Part shown: positions 34,564-45,706 of the stretch, piece after piece
Layout: each line of letters opens with the position of its first letter
How positions within the stretch are numbered: position 1 is the first letter of the stretch
Assembly (NCBI RefSeq): GCF_001638985.1
Contig: NW_017265134.1
Location: 4,052,695-4,116,694, forward strand
DNA from: Phycomyces blakesleeanus NRRL 1555(-)
Taxonomy: Eukaryota > Mucoromycota > Mucoromycetes > Mucorales > Phycomycetaceae
Length of the DNA: 64,000 nucleotides
Direction: 5' to 3'
Program-made: the position numbers and the translations under genes
Notes under the pieces: generated by a model
What the model saw: only the letters and a program-made list of their open reading frames with translations
What the model was told of the DNA's origin: nothing
The model's database searches: none

Positions 34564-35103
34564 TAGCAGTAGAATATACTATAATGCTGTCCCTATAGAG
34601 TCTATCTCCTGTAAAGTGGTTTGTATGTGTGTGTGTAAGTTAAAGGTTTATAAAAAATGGAATGTATTTGGCAAAGGTTCGAGAATATAAAACTGACTTG
34701 TATATTGAATGTCAATCCATGCTATATTAAAACGTTATATTAGATATCTAGCTCTAAAAGATACATTTTTCAACAAAACAAAAATGACCGAATTCACAGA
34801 TTTATCCTTTGTAGGACATCTATACACATTTATAGAAAATTGTTTCATGAAAAGAATAATGATAAAAACAAAATCCATTAAAGAACATATCAATAGTAAT
34901 AGTAAGAGCATTGCTTCTGGAAATAATACTCTCTTTTGTGGCACAATGTTGGATCAATTTTCATTCTAAATCAACAATAATACAAATATTTCTATCTTGT
35001 TCAGTCAATTAAAGTCAATTGTACAATGATCATCGAAGACTCATAGAGCATTACCGATCAAGACTTATGTTGCTGGACTCGGGTCTTAATCAAAAGGAAC
35101 TTA

Positions 35104-35179
35104 TACAGTCAAAGCTTGATATAGTGATAGTGATAAAAATTCTCTACACCATCAATATCAGTATATCGAGCTGACTGTA
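35104..35179. mobile_element. 76-bp MITE at the inner edge of the left arm
   Basis: It begins TACAGTCAAAGCTTGATATA and ends with an inverted, slightly shortened copy followed by GACTGTA, so it belongs to the family at 1036-1170 with TA ends. Homology to the right arm runs up to TTATA and then stops at this element. Confidence 0.8.
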
Positions 35180-36259
35180 GCAACTTCAGACAAGAAATTA
35201 TTCATGTAATCTGTAATGTGCCTCAACTTTTAAATACTGATTCGGGATTGGATTAACTCTATTATGATCAATAAAGCTGTTGATTGGTAGTGACAACAAC
35301 AACGACAACAAAAAAAGAAAAAGAGAATATAGGTTTTTTTTAACGAAAAAAAAAACACCAAAACAATTGTTTCTTTTAAGAAAATTGAACTTCTTCTTTT
35401 TCATTATCCAATATGACGCAAAAGTAAGATTCTGTTGCCTTTCTCCTAATCTCTTTATAATAAAAGAAAAAACAGTGTTATATTAATATAAAGATAAATA
35501 TAATTAGAGGATTCATTGAAAAAAGACAGTGTGCAGCCGTTTTTACAGTGAAGAGATTGGAAGAGGTGTTTCCAAATGATAGCACAACAGGGAGCATATA
35601 TTTTCTTAGAGGATACAGATGGTAATACAATATTATTCCTGAGTATATATGTGATTTACGTCTAATAATCAAAATCATACTTTATATAGCGTTATTTCTG
35701 TGAGTGTATATTACATTATTATTATTACTTGAAAAAAAAAAGTCAAGGCGTAATACGGCAGGACACGACTAGACTAGTATGCAAATTTGAGCCTTAGTAT
35801 TTAAGTCTGTGATCCATATAGCTTAAGAGAGTGCTTGAGCTGGAGAAGCCAGAGGAAAGCAAGAAGGTAAGGATACCCTAGCTCGTAATATTTGACTTGA
35901 ATAAGACTCTAAACAAGTTATACCAGGCTATCTCAATCAAAGTTACCCTGCAGAAAATTAGTGGCAGTGAAAAAAAACTGCGTCTCCCAAATGCAATAAA
36001 GGCGAACCTTAAACTTGAGACCACTATAAACTACACTAAAGAAAATTTAAACAGAATGTGGAGAACAAAGTACACAGAGTGTAAGCTGCAATAATAAGCC
36101 AAGCTTTTTTCCAGAGTATATCAACCTGACTGATGTACATGTATAGTGTGTAGGAACAATGGTCAAAGTAAGATTATCTTTTGCTGTTTCAATTTAAACC
36201 TTTGTTGTTATTAATGGTCGATGAGAAATGGTCTATGTATATTAACTAGTGCGTTTTAG
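35180..36259. other. Region upstream of the spacer BTB gene
   Basis: An open stretch at 35897-36094 ends before a GTAAGA-like donor near 36166 and may be a 5' exon of the BTB gene, but the phases I tried do not join cleanly. The rest is AT-rich. Confidence 0.4.
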
Positions 36260-37546
36260 ACATTTATGTGTGGGAGTGGGTTGACTTGTGTAAACTAGCT
36301 TATCCTTTGGAGTACAGTATTGGTCCTGAAATCAAAGTGCCTGTCAGTTTTGAAGACCTTATCAACCAGCCTGTGGCTTTGCTGACATACCCCCCCTTAT
36401 CATCCTACTTGGACTGCCCTAGCTTCAGTGATATAAGAGTCACAGTGTATGAGAATGAGGTCATGGTTGGAGAGCAATCAGGTACGGGAATACATATATA
36501 CATGCCTATAGAAGCTTGAGTATATTGATATAAAATATCCCCATTTCCTAGTTTTCAATTGTCACAAGGTGATTTTGGCCGCTGCGTCTCCTCTGTTTGA
36601 TAAATTCTTTACGGAAAAAATGGACGGATCTGAGAAAAAAGGGAAAATCATTCATGGCGTCCATCCTGAAATATTCAAAAAGATCCTTGTTTTTATCTAT
36701 TCTTCAGACTATGACGTTAAAGACGTCAATGAAGCTTCCAAGATTATTGAGGCAGCACATCGGTTCGAACTTCCTGATCTTTGTGAGATTATGTTTAAAT
36801 ATATACAAAAATCAATCAATCATAATACTATATACATTATTTGGAGCTTGGCAAGTATGTTCATAACCTTTTTTTTTTGGTTTTGGTCTTGTAAAACACT
36901 GCTGCTATATATTAATCAATGACGTATGCTAGCTTGCTATCACTGTACGGATACACAGGGATACTGTCAAAAATTTATAAGAAAAAATGTCAGAAAACTG
37001 CTCTCAAGCGAGGCATGGATACACCTTGATCCTGAAAGTGTAATACGGACCCTCAATATCGATCACATTTCCCCACCTGTCAAAGAAAATCTCTTTTATG
37101 AAGCTGTTCTTGATTGGAGAGAACAGGCTCTTTATAATATCCGGTCCAATTCTGAAGACCATGACGACCCTGGTTCATCGCATACATTGGTCGATGACAC
37201 CAAAAAGAGCCTTGAAAAAGGCCCAGGCTATCCGCAGACGGAAGAAGACGTCGAAGAGGCCTTTGAGGAAATGATTTCGCTAATTCGTTTCAACCAAATG
37301 GATACAAAATATTTATTTGAAAAGGTTGAAGGAGATTTTGAGATCATGAAGTCAGATAAATGTAAAAAGCTTGTAAGTATATCAAGCAAAGTCCTTTATA
37401 TGTGTATTAGTCAATATCTACATCTGTTTAAGCGTCTTTTTCTTTTATTGATTATATCCTCAATGCTACATCTTCCAATGGCCGTACCACCCGAGACCCT
37501 TTTTGTCTTCAAGACTTTAGCCGCTATCTATCCAAGTATTAAATGA
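36260..37546 (+). CDS. BTB-BACK domain protein, spacer copy
   Basis: Exons: 36260-36481 (from acceptor TTTTAG), 36552-36854 and 36933 onward, with introns 36482-36551 and 36855-36932. Exon 2 carries the BTB core with the conserved His-Lys (NCHKVILAAASPLFDKFF), GVHPEIFKKILVFIYSSDY and an A.KIIEAAHRFELPDLC helix. Exon 3 is BACK-like (CQKFIRKNVRKLL, NLFYEAVLDWREQ, EEAFEEMISLIRFNQMD). A GTAAGT at 37372 probably ends exon 3; the open frame runs on to 37546 without it. The 5' end is incomplete. It is probably a dimerising adaptor, possibly for Cullin-3. It pairs with the copy at 25.1-26.3 kb in opposite orientation. Confidence 0.72.
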
Positions 37547-37737
37547 GAGAGAGAGAGAGAGAGAGAATAAAGAAATTACTCTTAATACAAATTTTTTGCC
37601 AAAGAGAAATATAAATATATAAAACAGATGCAATGGGTTATGGACAAGAGTTGTTTCTTGTAGAGTAAATTATTTCAAGCATTTTACATGTCTAATTGCG
37701 TGTAAAACAAAGACTCATTTTTAGTACCAGTCTTTAA

Positions 37738-39042
37738 TTGTTTTATTTTAATTTATTATTTTCACTCGACAACGGGTTCTCTAATAATTCTTTTTTAGCA
37801 GTCTTTGAAAATATCACATCCCAACGGGTTCTCTATTACCTTACGATTCACCAAATAAATTCTTCTATAAACAGACCCGATATTTACCTCGCCGATATTG
37901 AATCACTTCACTGCTACTCTCCACGCCTATACTATATCAATATAAAAGCCTTTTTTAAACCAATATCCGAAAGAGAAATCAAAAGAATAAGAAACGTCGA
38001 ACCAGCACACACTGTCACCTAGATCGATTTTTGTTCTTCTTACATTGACGCATTGTGGATATTTTACTTTGCACACAAGTATCCCAGTCTAGTCAGATGT
38101 AACTTAAGCCCATCTGGTTTTTCACTAGACAAAATCCCACCGCCTTACGATGAAAGGGAGAAATATCATAGTCGACTTCAATTACTGTTATCCACCAAAC
38201 AATTCTTTCCTTATCTAAGAGCAATAAACACAGTATGCTGCAACAAAAACGCCTGGCTACTTCATTTATTTCATGACGCTCTTCAACATTCTAATGTAAA
38301 GATCAAGCATGCTACAATTGATTTTGACATGTACACATCAAATGTGAAGAATTTAAATACGTGGATCAAACATTATTCTGAATCAGTGAATATATTGTGT
38401 ATCTATCACGGCAATGACTACAGTTCTATACCTGCAGCAAGAAAATTACACGTACATTGCAACAATTTAACTTTATTAAGGTTATACTATTGTCAGTATA
38501 TTGACATGAAGAATATTTTGGATAATTGTCCGGTCTTGCGATCATTACATATACACTATTCACGTATTCAATCTACAGAGTATCCACAGTCTACACACTT
38601 GCCACATTAATTACAAAAACTGGACCTTTTTGAGTTACGAGTCGATATAAGTATTTTTAAATACATATCTTCCCGTTGTAGACAGCTGAAATATATGACA
38701 TTGAATGAGATCAAATATCATTGTTCTGACTTTGATGAAACCGGACAAGCACTTGTGGATATGCATTTTTCGCCGCTAAAAGTGTTAATAACATACGATA
38801 CCAGTTTTAAGTATTTTGATTCTCGTTCTTCACAGCCCCCTAAACTTATTGTCATTGAGCAAAAGGGAAATGATAATATAGATCAAGGACAAGCGCCTCA
38901 ATCAAGCTGGTATCATTTGTGCGCCGACAGAACAAACAGAAAGAGCAGGATGCTGGTATGGGAACTTGGAAGACGTGACATCGAATTTTCCCAGAGACAC
39001 CTCAAAAACTTTAAGCGAAGAAAAGGAAGGGAAAATATATGA
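37738..39042 (+). pseudogene. LRR-family (possible F-box/LRR) gene with two stops
   Basis: One reading frame covers the whole interval, interrupted only by TAG at 38020-38022 and TAA at 38608-38610. The protein has irregular leucine-rich repeats (CNNLTLLRLYYC, NCPVLRSLHIHY, CRQLKYMTLNEI) and a conserved C-terminal region (SSWYHLCADRTNRKSRMLVW). Fungal proteins of this shape often carry an N-terminal F-box for SCF ubiquitin ligases; none is visible, as the BTB gene ends less than 200 bp upstream. Two clean nonsense codons in an otherwise open frame suggest recent inactivation. The fragment at 20288-20877 is a shorter relative. Confidence 0.75.
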
Positions 39043-39777
39043 AAGGACATGAAGGGATCTAGCAGTGGTTATAAGCTGAAAAGGTTTTGGAAAAGAGATA
39101 TTCAACATGGTGTCATAAAATTTTGGTTCAAATCTGTTGAAGATTATTTTCTTGATGCAAAGACCGACCTAAATCTTGTATTTGATTATTGATCTAAAAT
39201 AAGAATCAGAATTATCATTGATTTGTATAATACTTCAGTAAATAAGAAGCTTATAATAAAGTATAATTTCTGAAGATAACGATATATTTGACATGCTAGT
39301 TAAGCTTTCTTTTGACTTATTGACATCTATCAAAGTACATACATTCTGATGAAAGCGCCCTTACTATCATTTAATCAACAGAGCACAATATTCGAATTCA
39401 CTTTTACTATTACACTTGGAAATTCATTTTATGCTCTTCAATTAACAAATCGATATTATACATATATACATCATTATTTCTTTCTTTGGTTTTGGCTTCG
39501 AACAAGCGATTAATTAATAAAGATTACCAGTCATTGTAAGATGCCTTAGAGTTAGAATGCATATTTGGGTTTGACTTACGAGGTATAGCTGTCCAATTTA
39601 ATGGCAATAAAATAAATACAGCTAGCAAAGAAAAGCTATTGAACTACTTTGAGTTATTTCTCTAGCTATAAAGTTACTTTTAAGCTTACTATGATGAGCG
39701 ATACAAGAAGTACCGGTGGATAAATCTGCTATTCCAAATACAGCAAAGAACAATTAAGGTGCTCTTCACTCAACCAG

Positions 39778-40372
39778 AGCTTACAACCGAACGTCCCACC
39801 AGACCCATCAGCCAGACCTTGCATAAAGATTTATGATATACATATAGTAATTATGTAACATAAAATTTCCAAAATGATAAAAAATCTTGTACGTGTCGAA
39901 GGTAAAAATACACCTTCAACAGAAAGTAAGATGGGAAATAACGTCCCATATACATCATACTAAACAGTCATAGTTACATAGCTACTTTTTATAAAAACGG
40001 CAGTTATGTCAATGTGTTATTTTATTTCTCTACTTCTATTTCATTGCCTTTTAAATGAATCTGTTTGCTCTTCTGAGTCATTTATCGATTAGGAAATACA
40101 AAGAGAATTATTAGACAATGATTGTAAATTTTCTCCCACTCCCCCCTCTCCAAGAACAATGTCAATAAGATAGTTGTAGTTCATTGTTGTTTTGTTTTAA
40201 TAAAAATATTGCAAAATAAAGGACACAAGAAATAGTACAAAAAAATGCACATACTATGACATTTTAGAGATCAAGTACTCCAGAAATATCTGGAGTAACA
40301 TATAGCTCAAAAATTGGTTTGGGAATGGTTTGGGTGATGGGTCTGGTGGAACGTTAAGTTGTAAGATCTGAG
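39778..40372. repeat. Inverted pair of about 42 bp, 510 bp apart
   Basis: 39778-39820 (around CCACCAGACCCATCAGCCAG) is matched in reverse at 40331-40372 at roughly 80-85% identity. The interior is AT-rich and noncoding. It may be the ends of a decayed TIR element. Confidence 0.5.
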
Positions 40373-40479
40373 GTCATAAAGAGAGCCTCAAGAAAAAACT
40401 ATTTAGCTAGTATCCTGTACAACTTTGCAGATCCGAGTGCTTAAAGGTCTCTATTGTTAAAATTGTGTACGGCATTGTC

Positions 40480-41465
40480 ATAAATTTGTTGGCGAGAATA
40501 CTTGACGACCGACAAGGCAAGTAAGTACTAGGTGTGTCAAATTTGGAGCGAAATTGCCGCAATCTGTCCCCTCTGTGCCTTTTTTAAGCATTGCAATGAA
40601 GAATACGTTGCCCATGGGTGATTGACTCCTTTGCGACGTAAGTTTTGGTGCTGGTGGTCGGTTGAAAGTTGTTGGTAGTGGGACCAAGTTCTGATCCAAA
40701 ATATCGCTCCAAACGAACCGAAGAAACAATCAAAAAATCTGCGACTTGACTAAAAATCATGACCTTTAGTGCATTGTCATTGGTGACTTTCTTGACCCAG
40801 AGATCAAAGTTGGAGGGAGGAAGATGTGCCACCGAGAAGTGTTCAAAATGCGCATCTAGAGTCGGCAATCAGTTATATGGTTCCACGCAGTTGACATAAA
40901 GCAGTTGAGGGCTATCCACCAACAGGCAACCCGCAACCAACCTTGAGTCTGCAAAGCGAAGGCACATTTGGAAGCGCCAATCGGCATTGAGCGGCCGAGT
41001 CATGTTGTCCAGGGGTTGAAATTCAATATGTTGAACTGTTCTGTAAAAGAGAGACTGAGTAAGGGCTCGTTGCATGATTCATTTGTCGGCATCTTCGTCC
41101 ATCACGCCTTTATAATCTACTCCCGAGGTGGGGTCTGTCGGATACCACCCCATAACATACGACATGCCCTAAACCGCATTCGCGTCTTCTTTTGCTATCT
41201 TGACGAAGCCAAAATCGTTCTGTGGCCGTGGTTCATTTCCTTGCTCCTCCTTACCTCACCAGATTCACCTCAATCTGCGGGCGGCCTTTTCTCCCGTGTG
41301 TCTTTCATTCAAATCGACGGTCGCCCTCTCCACAAGAATTTGGCTAGTTCTCTTCGACGTCGCCTCGTCACGTCTCCTATCTCTTTACCTCGGGAAGCCT
41401 TACGGACAGACTTGCGGGACAATCTTACTGGACAGCCTGGACGCTAATTTTAGGGAGACGACATC
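40480..41465 (-). pseudogene. GC-rich decayed coding island, possible element ORF
   Basis: GC is clearly above the flanks and several frames are open. Two minus-strand pieces, 41075-40869 and 40868-40584, abut in different frames and share a coherent composition (NADWRFQMCLRFADSRLVAG; LPPSNFDLWVKKVTNDNALK). They look like one broken protein, perhaps a gag/ORF1-type product of a retroelement. I cannot name the family. A competing plus-strand frame (40968-41447) is probably a shadow. The island stops where the truncated copy at 41462 begins. Confidence 0.4.
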
Positions 41466-42125
41466 TTGAACCTACCGAACCACAGATTATGACCTTTTGC
41501 CGGCATAGAATAACTCTATCGGGTCCCTAAGGATAGAGAATATTCGTATAAAGACTTTCTTTTGTGCTTTTCAAAAAAAAAAGGTGGATGTGAATTACTT
41601 ACCAGTTGGTACTATCAGACTCTTGGAATATAAGCAGGTGAAAGAAAGAGAAAGACATGATACACGTAAGGCCGATAAATAGTAAAATATTCAACAAGAT
41701 TGCATCACACTCTAATGACAACAATTCCTTATAATCTTCTGTATAACTGGCTATTGATATAGTGTATTTGTGACTAATTACTATTCTTTCTTTATTGTCA
41801 AGTCTAAGTTTAGGACAAAAACAGCTATTAATTGAATATACAGGATTTGTTTTTCGTACGAGACAGTGTTTTTATTATTAAGTTGTCCAAATACGGACTG
41901 TGGCTCTTAATATAATGCGAGTCAGGGGCCTGGGGAGAGATAGATAAGCACAAAATGTGTGGACAAGTAGTAAGTCTAATGAATACAATGAATATATTAT
42001 GTTTTTTTAAGGACACACCATTTTGCCCTGAAGGATTAGAGAAAGACACCAGCCCAGACATGTGCCACAATTGATTAGTCCGGTTGTATAGAAGCGTCGT
42101 GCCCCAACAGGAAACGTCGTCCTCA
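41462..42125 (-). pseudogene. Truncated copy of the unknown gene at 60.7-61.7 kb
   Basis: Matches 60690-61350 in reverse over several blocks: around a CCTTCAGGGCAAAATGGTGT block, an AATTGTTGTCATTAGAGTGT block, and a 19-nt exon (41621-41603) flanked by CCAAG and GTAAGT, then the next exon from 41526. The reading frame closes soon afterwards (GGTCATAATC) and homology ends near 41462, at the edge of the GC-rich island. Function unknown. Confidence 0.65.
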
Positions 42126-42245
42126 TAAGATCGCTGTTTGATTAATGTTCTTTATGAACTAGGAATCGTATTGTGAAATGACGGTAGAATTTTGTTTTAT
42201 TTTCTTTTGGGCTTTATTTAGCACTACTGTTTGTAGCTGTACAAG

Positions 42246-42254
42246 TATAAAAAT
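42246..42254 (+). promoter_or_regulatory. TATA box of zinc-finger gene C
   Basis: TATAAAAAT, 85 nt before the ATG at 42339. Confidence 0.5.
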
Positions 42255-42338
42255 GGGATGAATCTCGAAGCAAAGTTTACTTCTCTCTCTCTCTCTATTT
42301 CAAAAACATTTTCTCTTAACATATCTTTACCAATCCTG

Positions 42339-43303
42339 ATGTCTTCAAGTTCCCGCTTATCTGCCAGCCAAAAAGAGGGTGTACAATATTCATCTGTGAG
42401 TAAAATAAACCAGGAATCTGGAAAGAAGAGAGAGAGAGAGAGAGAAAAAAACGGCGTTGATGTGTACAGTTAATGCTTAAAATATTTTTCCGTTTTAGAC
42501 CCCTAGTTTTCTAGGCCCAGAGTGGCTTGATAACGGTAATTCTTGTTAAGAATAAATTACTTGCGCCTTGATGAAATACACACTCAAATGATTGTATAGG
42601 GTATCACTATGAAAATAGCACACACCAGCCAACATACCCTTTCCAAAATTATGGACCCCATACACACTATTTCATTCCCTACACTCTATTCAGTGAACAG
42701 TGGGATGATTTTATACAAGAAATATTAGGTATTCACTTGTTCTTAAACACACACAAATTAAAATTTAGAGAGGTTTCAACTTTAGGCTTGGATACATATT
42801 CAAGTAGTGCTAACTAAGAAAACCTTTAGCTGTTCCAATCCCCGGTGATAATGTAGAGACGCATTTTCAGGGTTTTCCATTGCTGCCACCACTTGATCCA
42901 ACCTCTCCAGGATCTTCTCAAGGCCACTATGAAAATTGTACGTAATTGATTGTACAGCACATTATTTTGTGAATAGTTATCTAATGAGTATGGACTTTTT
43001 CAAGATTATGATTATCAGCCAAAAACACCCCAACAACAAGTACAATACGATCCGACTGACATTGCTATTAAAAATTATAATCCTAAATATACATCGTCTC
43101 AAAGCGCCAAAGTTTCTAATATAAAGTCTATAAAGAAATACACATGCTCCGAATTTTTCTACGAATCAGAACATACATATAAATTAAATAGACATATGAA
43201 AACCCACACGGGCGACAGAAGTTTGTTTTGCTGCCCTAAATGCCCAAACACATACTCTACCAAATACAATCTTAAAAGACATGTCAACAAATGCGAAGGT
43301 TGA
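42339..43303 (+). CDS. Two-finger zinc-finger protein, diverged copy C
   Basis: Five exons: 42339-42395, 42499-42535, 42600-42728, 42830-42937 and 43005-43303. Every exon has exactly the length of its counterpart in copies A and B, and all junctions stay in frame (209 residues). Exon 1 shares little sequence with A/B; exons 2-5 are clearly homologous. In finger 1 the second cysteine is replaced (C158, F161, H174, H178), so this finger probably no longer binds zinc normally. Finger 2 is C187-x2-C190-x12-H203-x3-C207. It lies directly upstream of the right arm and in the same orientation as copy B, so it is an older direct duplicate. Confidence 0.82.
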
Positions 43304-44093
43304 TGACTTGGGATAACATATGCTTTTTTTTTTAAAAAAAATTATTCTCCTACATATTCTTTCCTTTGTACAACTTCTTTATTTATTTTATATATCTTTT
43401 TTATTTCAACTTTCGCTTTCATCCCTGTCTTCATCTTTATTTTCATTTTAATTTTTAATTCGATTTTATTCATGTTCTCTTTTATACCTAATAAACAACT
43501 GCGTATTGACTATACACTTATGGTACTAGCATGGTAGCCAGTGCATACATGGATCTTATATAGTCTGTATAATGAAGTCTAATCCTATCTTATTTCTCAT
43601 TTTCTATTTTCTGGAGGCAATTATTAGAAGACATTTAGTCAATACCATATTATCCTTCTGAGCTGCTATCAATTAAATCAACTTCATAGTAATATAGAAA
43701 GGTAAAGAAGATGAAAAATATACTACAATATATATATATATTGATTTCTATATGCTTTAAATCATGCAAATTAAAGAAATTAAAAAGAAAAAATGTTGAA
43801 ATTACATATGATATTAGCTGGATGATCAAGAAATACGGTTTTTATGCTTCTAGCAACTTTTATTCATTCACCTTACTATTAAGATCAGTTGCTTATTTCT
43901 TGTGATGTTTTACAATAGTAAGCTGCTAAGAACATTGATGGGATTCTAATTCCACACACTTGGAATACCGTTTATTTTATTGTAGCTCATCCTATTTTTA
44001 TTTGGGAGGGCTGTTAAAATTGTCAATAGTAATTTTGCCAAGTACCTTGATAGCAGTTAGATAGTTTTGATCCTTCTATAATATAAGCTCATT
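43304..44093. other. 3' flank of copy C, no further gene
   Basis: 43304-43700 matches the 3' flank of copy B (49995-50400). A TA microsatellite lies at 43729-43740. No other coding signal. Confidence 0.6.
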
Positions 44094-44623
44094 TTGATCA
44101 AGACCTGAGTTCAGCAACATAAGTCTTGATCGGTAATGCTCTATGAGTCTTCGATGATCATTGTACAATTGACTTTAATTGACTGAACAAGATAGAAATA
44201 TTTGTATTATTGTTGATTTAGAATGAAAATTGATCCAACATTGTGCCACAAAAGAGAGTATTATTTCCAGAAGCAATGCTCTTACTATTACTATTGATAT
44301 GTTCTTTAATGGATTTTGTTTTTATCATTATTCTTTTCATGAAACAATTTTCTATAAATGTGTATAGATGTCCTACAAAGGATAAATCTGTGAATTCGGT
44401 CATTTTTGTTTTGTTGAAACATGTATCTTTTAGAGCTAGATATCTAATATAACGTTTTAATATAGCATGGATTGACATTCAATATACAAGTCAGTTTTAT
44501 ATTCTCGAACCTTTGCCAAATACATTCCATTTTTTATAAACCTTTAACTTACACACACACATACAAACCACTTTACAGGAGATAGACTCTATAGGGACAG
44601 CATTATAGTATATTCTACTGCTA

Positions 44624-45706
44624 TTATCGAAAGCGTGAAGTCTTATCAGCTCTAATAGTAGCCAGCTTCCTTTTCGTCTTCCCGTAAAATTTCTTACAAA
44701 TGCCTGCATCAATATTGTTCCATTCTTCGTGTAAGGTTTTTTCTAGCTCCTCTGGGGTATTAGGACTAGCAGTCATTAATAGAAGGTTATCGGACATGTA
44801 GTTCCATAAGTACTCGAGTGGAGTAAAAGCAGGACCATTTTCTGGCCATTCCAAAATCTCAAATCCAACCCCTTTTTTCTTGTTGGTGGGTTCATCCTCG
44901 GGTAGTGCAGCCTTATCTCGTATGTATGGGCAGCCACCTCTGCAAACACCAGGAAGAGTCTCATAGAACTCCAAGAACTTTTCTAATAAGAAATCCGACC
45001 GCTCCTCGGGAGTCATGTTGTCCTTGAGCGTAAATAGTGGTCCCATACCTCCAGGCCAGATACATCCCCAAACCACAACGGTAGCTATAATCTGGCTTGG
45101 ATCTAAAGTTGGGAATACAGAATAGTATACATCGGATTCAAGACAGATATGGTTTTTTCCATTTCTTTGGTAAATGTGACATCTGCATTCATCAGCCCAG
45201 ACAACACTTTTACACCAAAGCTCATAGTTCTTCAGATTTTTCAGCAATTTGAGGTGACGGGCAATGTATTTTGGGTCGATAAAAGGCTTTCCTTGAACAA
45301 CAGAATAACGCATGTTTATATGGTCCAAGTGTCTCCCAATAGTGTTTTTATAATCAGTTTTCTTTGATCTTGCTACAATCTCCTCTGGTTCCGCTATAAT
45401 TGGCTTTTTACTTTTTGCCAAAGGTCGACTGGCTTTTTTTGTAGGGCGCGAGACTTGAGGTTTGACCTGTATTAGCATACGCTTGATCGGCTTTTTTTTA
45501 TTTGTAGAAGACTTGGTTTTCTTAGCCGGTTTAGTTGCCTTGTATTCTTTTAAGACTCTGTTGACTGTGTATTGGGACACATTCTGTTGAGCGGAAATTG
45601 AAATGGTACTGATTCCACTGAGGTGTTGGCCAACAATTACTCCTTTTTCAACATCTGAAAGGTTCTTGAATGACCTAGCAGCTTTGGAATCTTGCGTTTT
45701 GGGCAT
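44624..45706 (-). CDS. Tc1/IS630-type DDE transposase, intact
   Basis: A 360-residue ORF from ATG 45706, uninterrupted. Residues 15-60 contain an N-terminal helix-turn-helix (LSDVEKGVIVGQHLSG, then a second helix with YTVNRVLKEY). A Lys-rich linker spans 60-105. The catalytic region shows VVWADEC (Asp172), the VVVWGCIW..GGMGPL block typical of Tc1 proteins, IRDKA (candidate Asp264) and PLEYLW (Glu298). The Asp-Glu spacing is 33 residues; Tc1 is usually 34, and the second Asp lacks the usual DNAP.H context. It would cut and paste DNA at TA sites if active. No terminal repeats are visible around it, and it is shared by both arms, so it predates the duplication. Confidence 0.82.
   Translation of the reverse strand: MPKTQDSKAARSFKNLSDVEKGVIVGQHLSGISTISISAQQNVSQYTVNRVLKEYKATKPAKKTKSSTNKKKPIKRMLIQVKPQVSRPTKKASRPLAKSKKPIIAEPEEIVARSKKTDYKNTIGRHLDHINMRYSVVQGKPFIDPKYIARHLKLLKNLKNYELWCKSVVWADECRCHIYQRNGKNHICLESDVYYSVFPTLDPSQIIATVVVWGCIWPGGMGPLFTLKDNMTPEERSDFLLEKFLEFYETLPGVCRGGCPYIRDKAALPEDEPTNKKKGVGFEILEWPENGPAFTPLEYLWNYMSDNLLLMTASPNTPEELEKTLHEEWNNIDAGICKKFYGKTKRKLATIRADKTSRFR

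Larger units (their letters stand above)
28340..35103 (+). repeat. Left arm of the giant inverted duplication
   Basis: The arm pairs with 44094-50330 in reverse orientation. It carries zinc-finger gene A, a 28-residue ORF, a 110-residue ORF and a frameshifted Tc1-like transposase gene. Parts are nearly identical to the right arm while others differ by several percent. About 460 bp at 30692-31150 has no counterpart on the right. The outer end fades near 28331-28371. The inner end coincides with a MITE at 35104. Noncoding parts (29737-31426, 31514-32621, 32955-33483, 34564-35103) hold nothing else recognisable. Confidence 0.92.
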
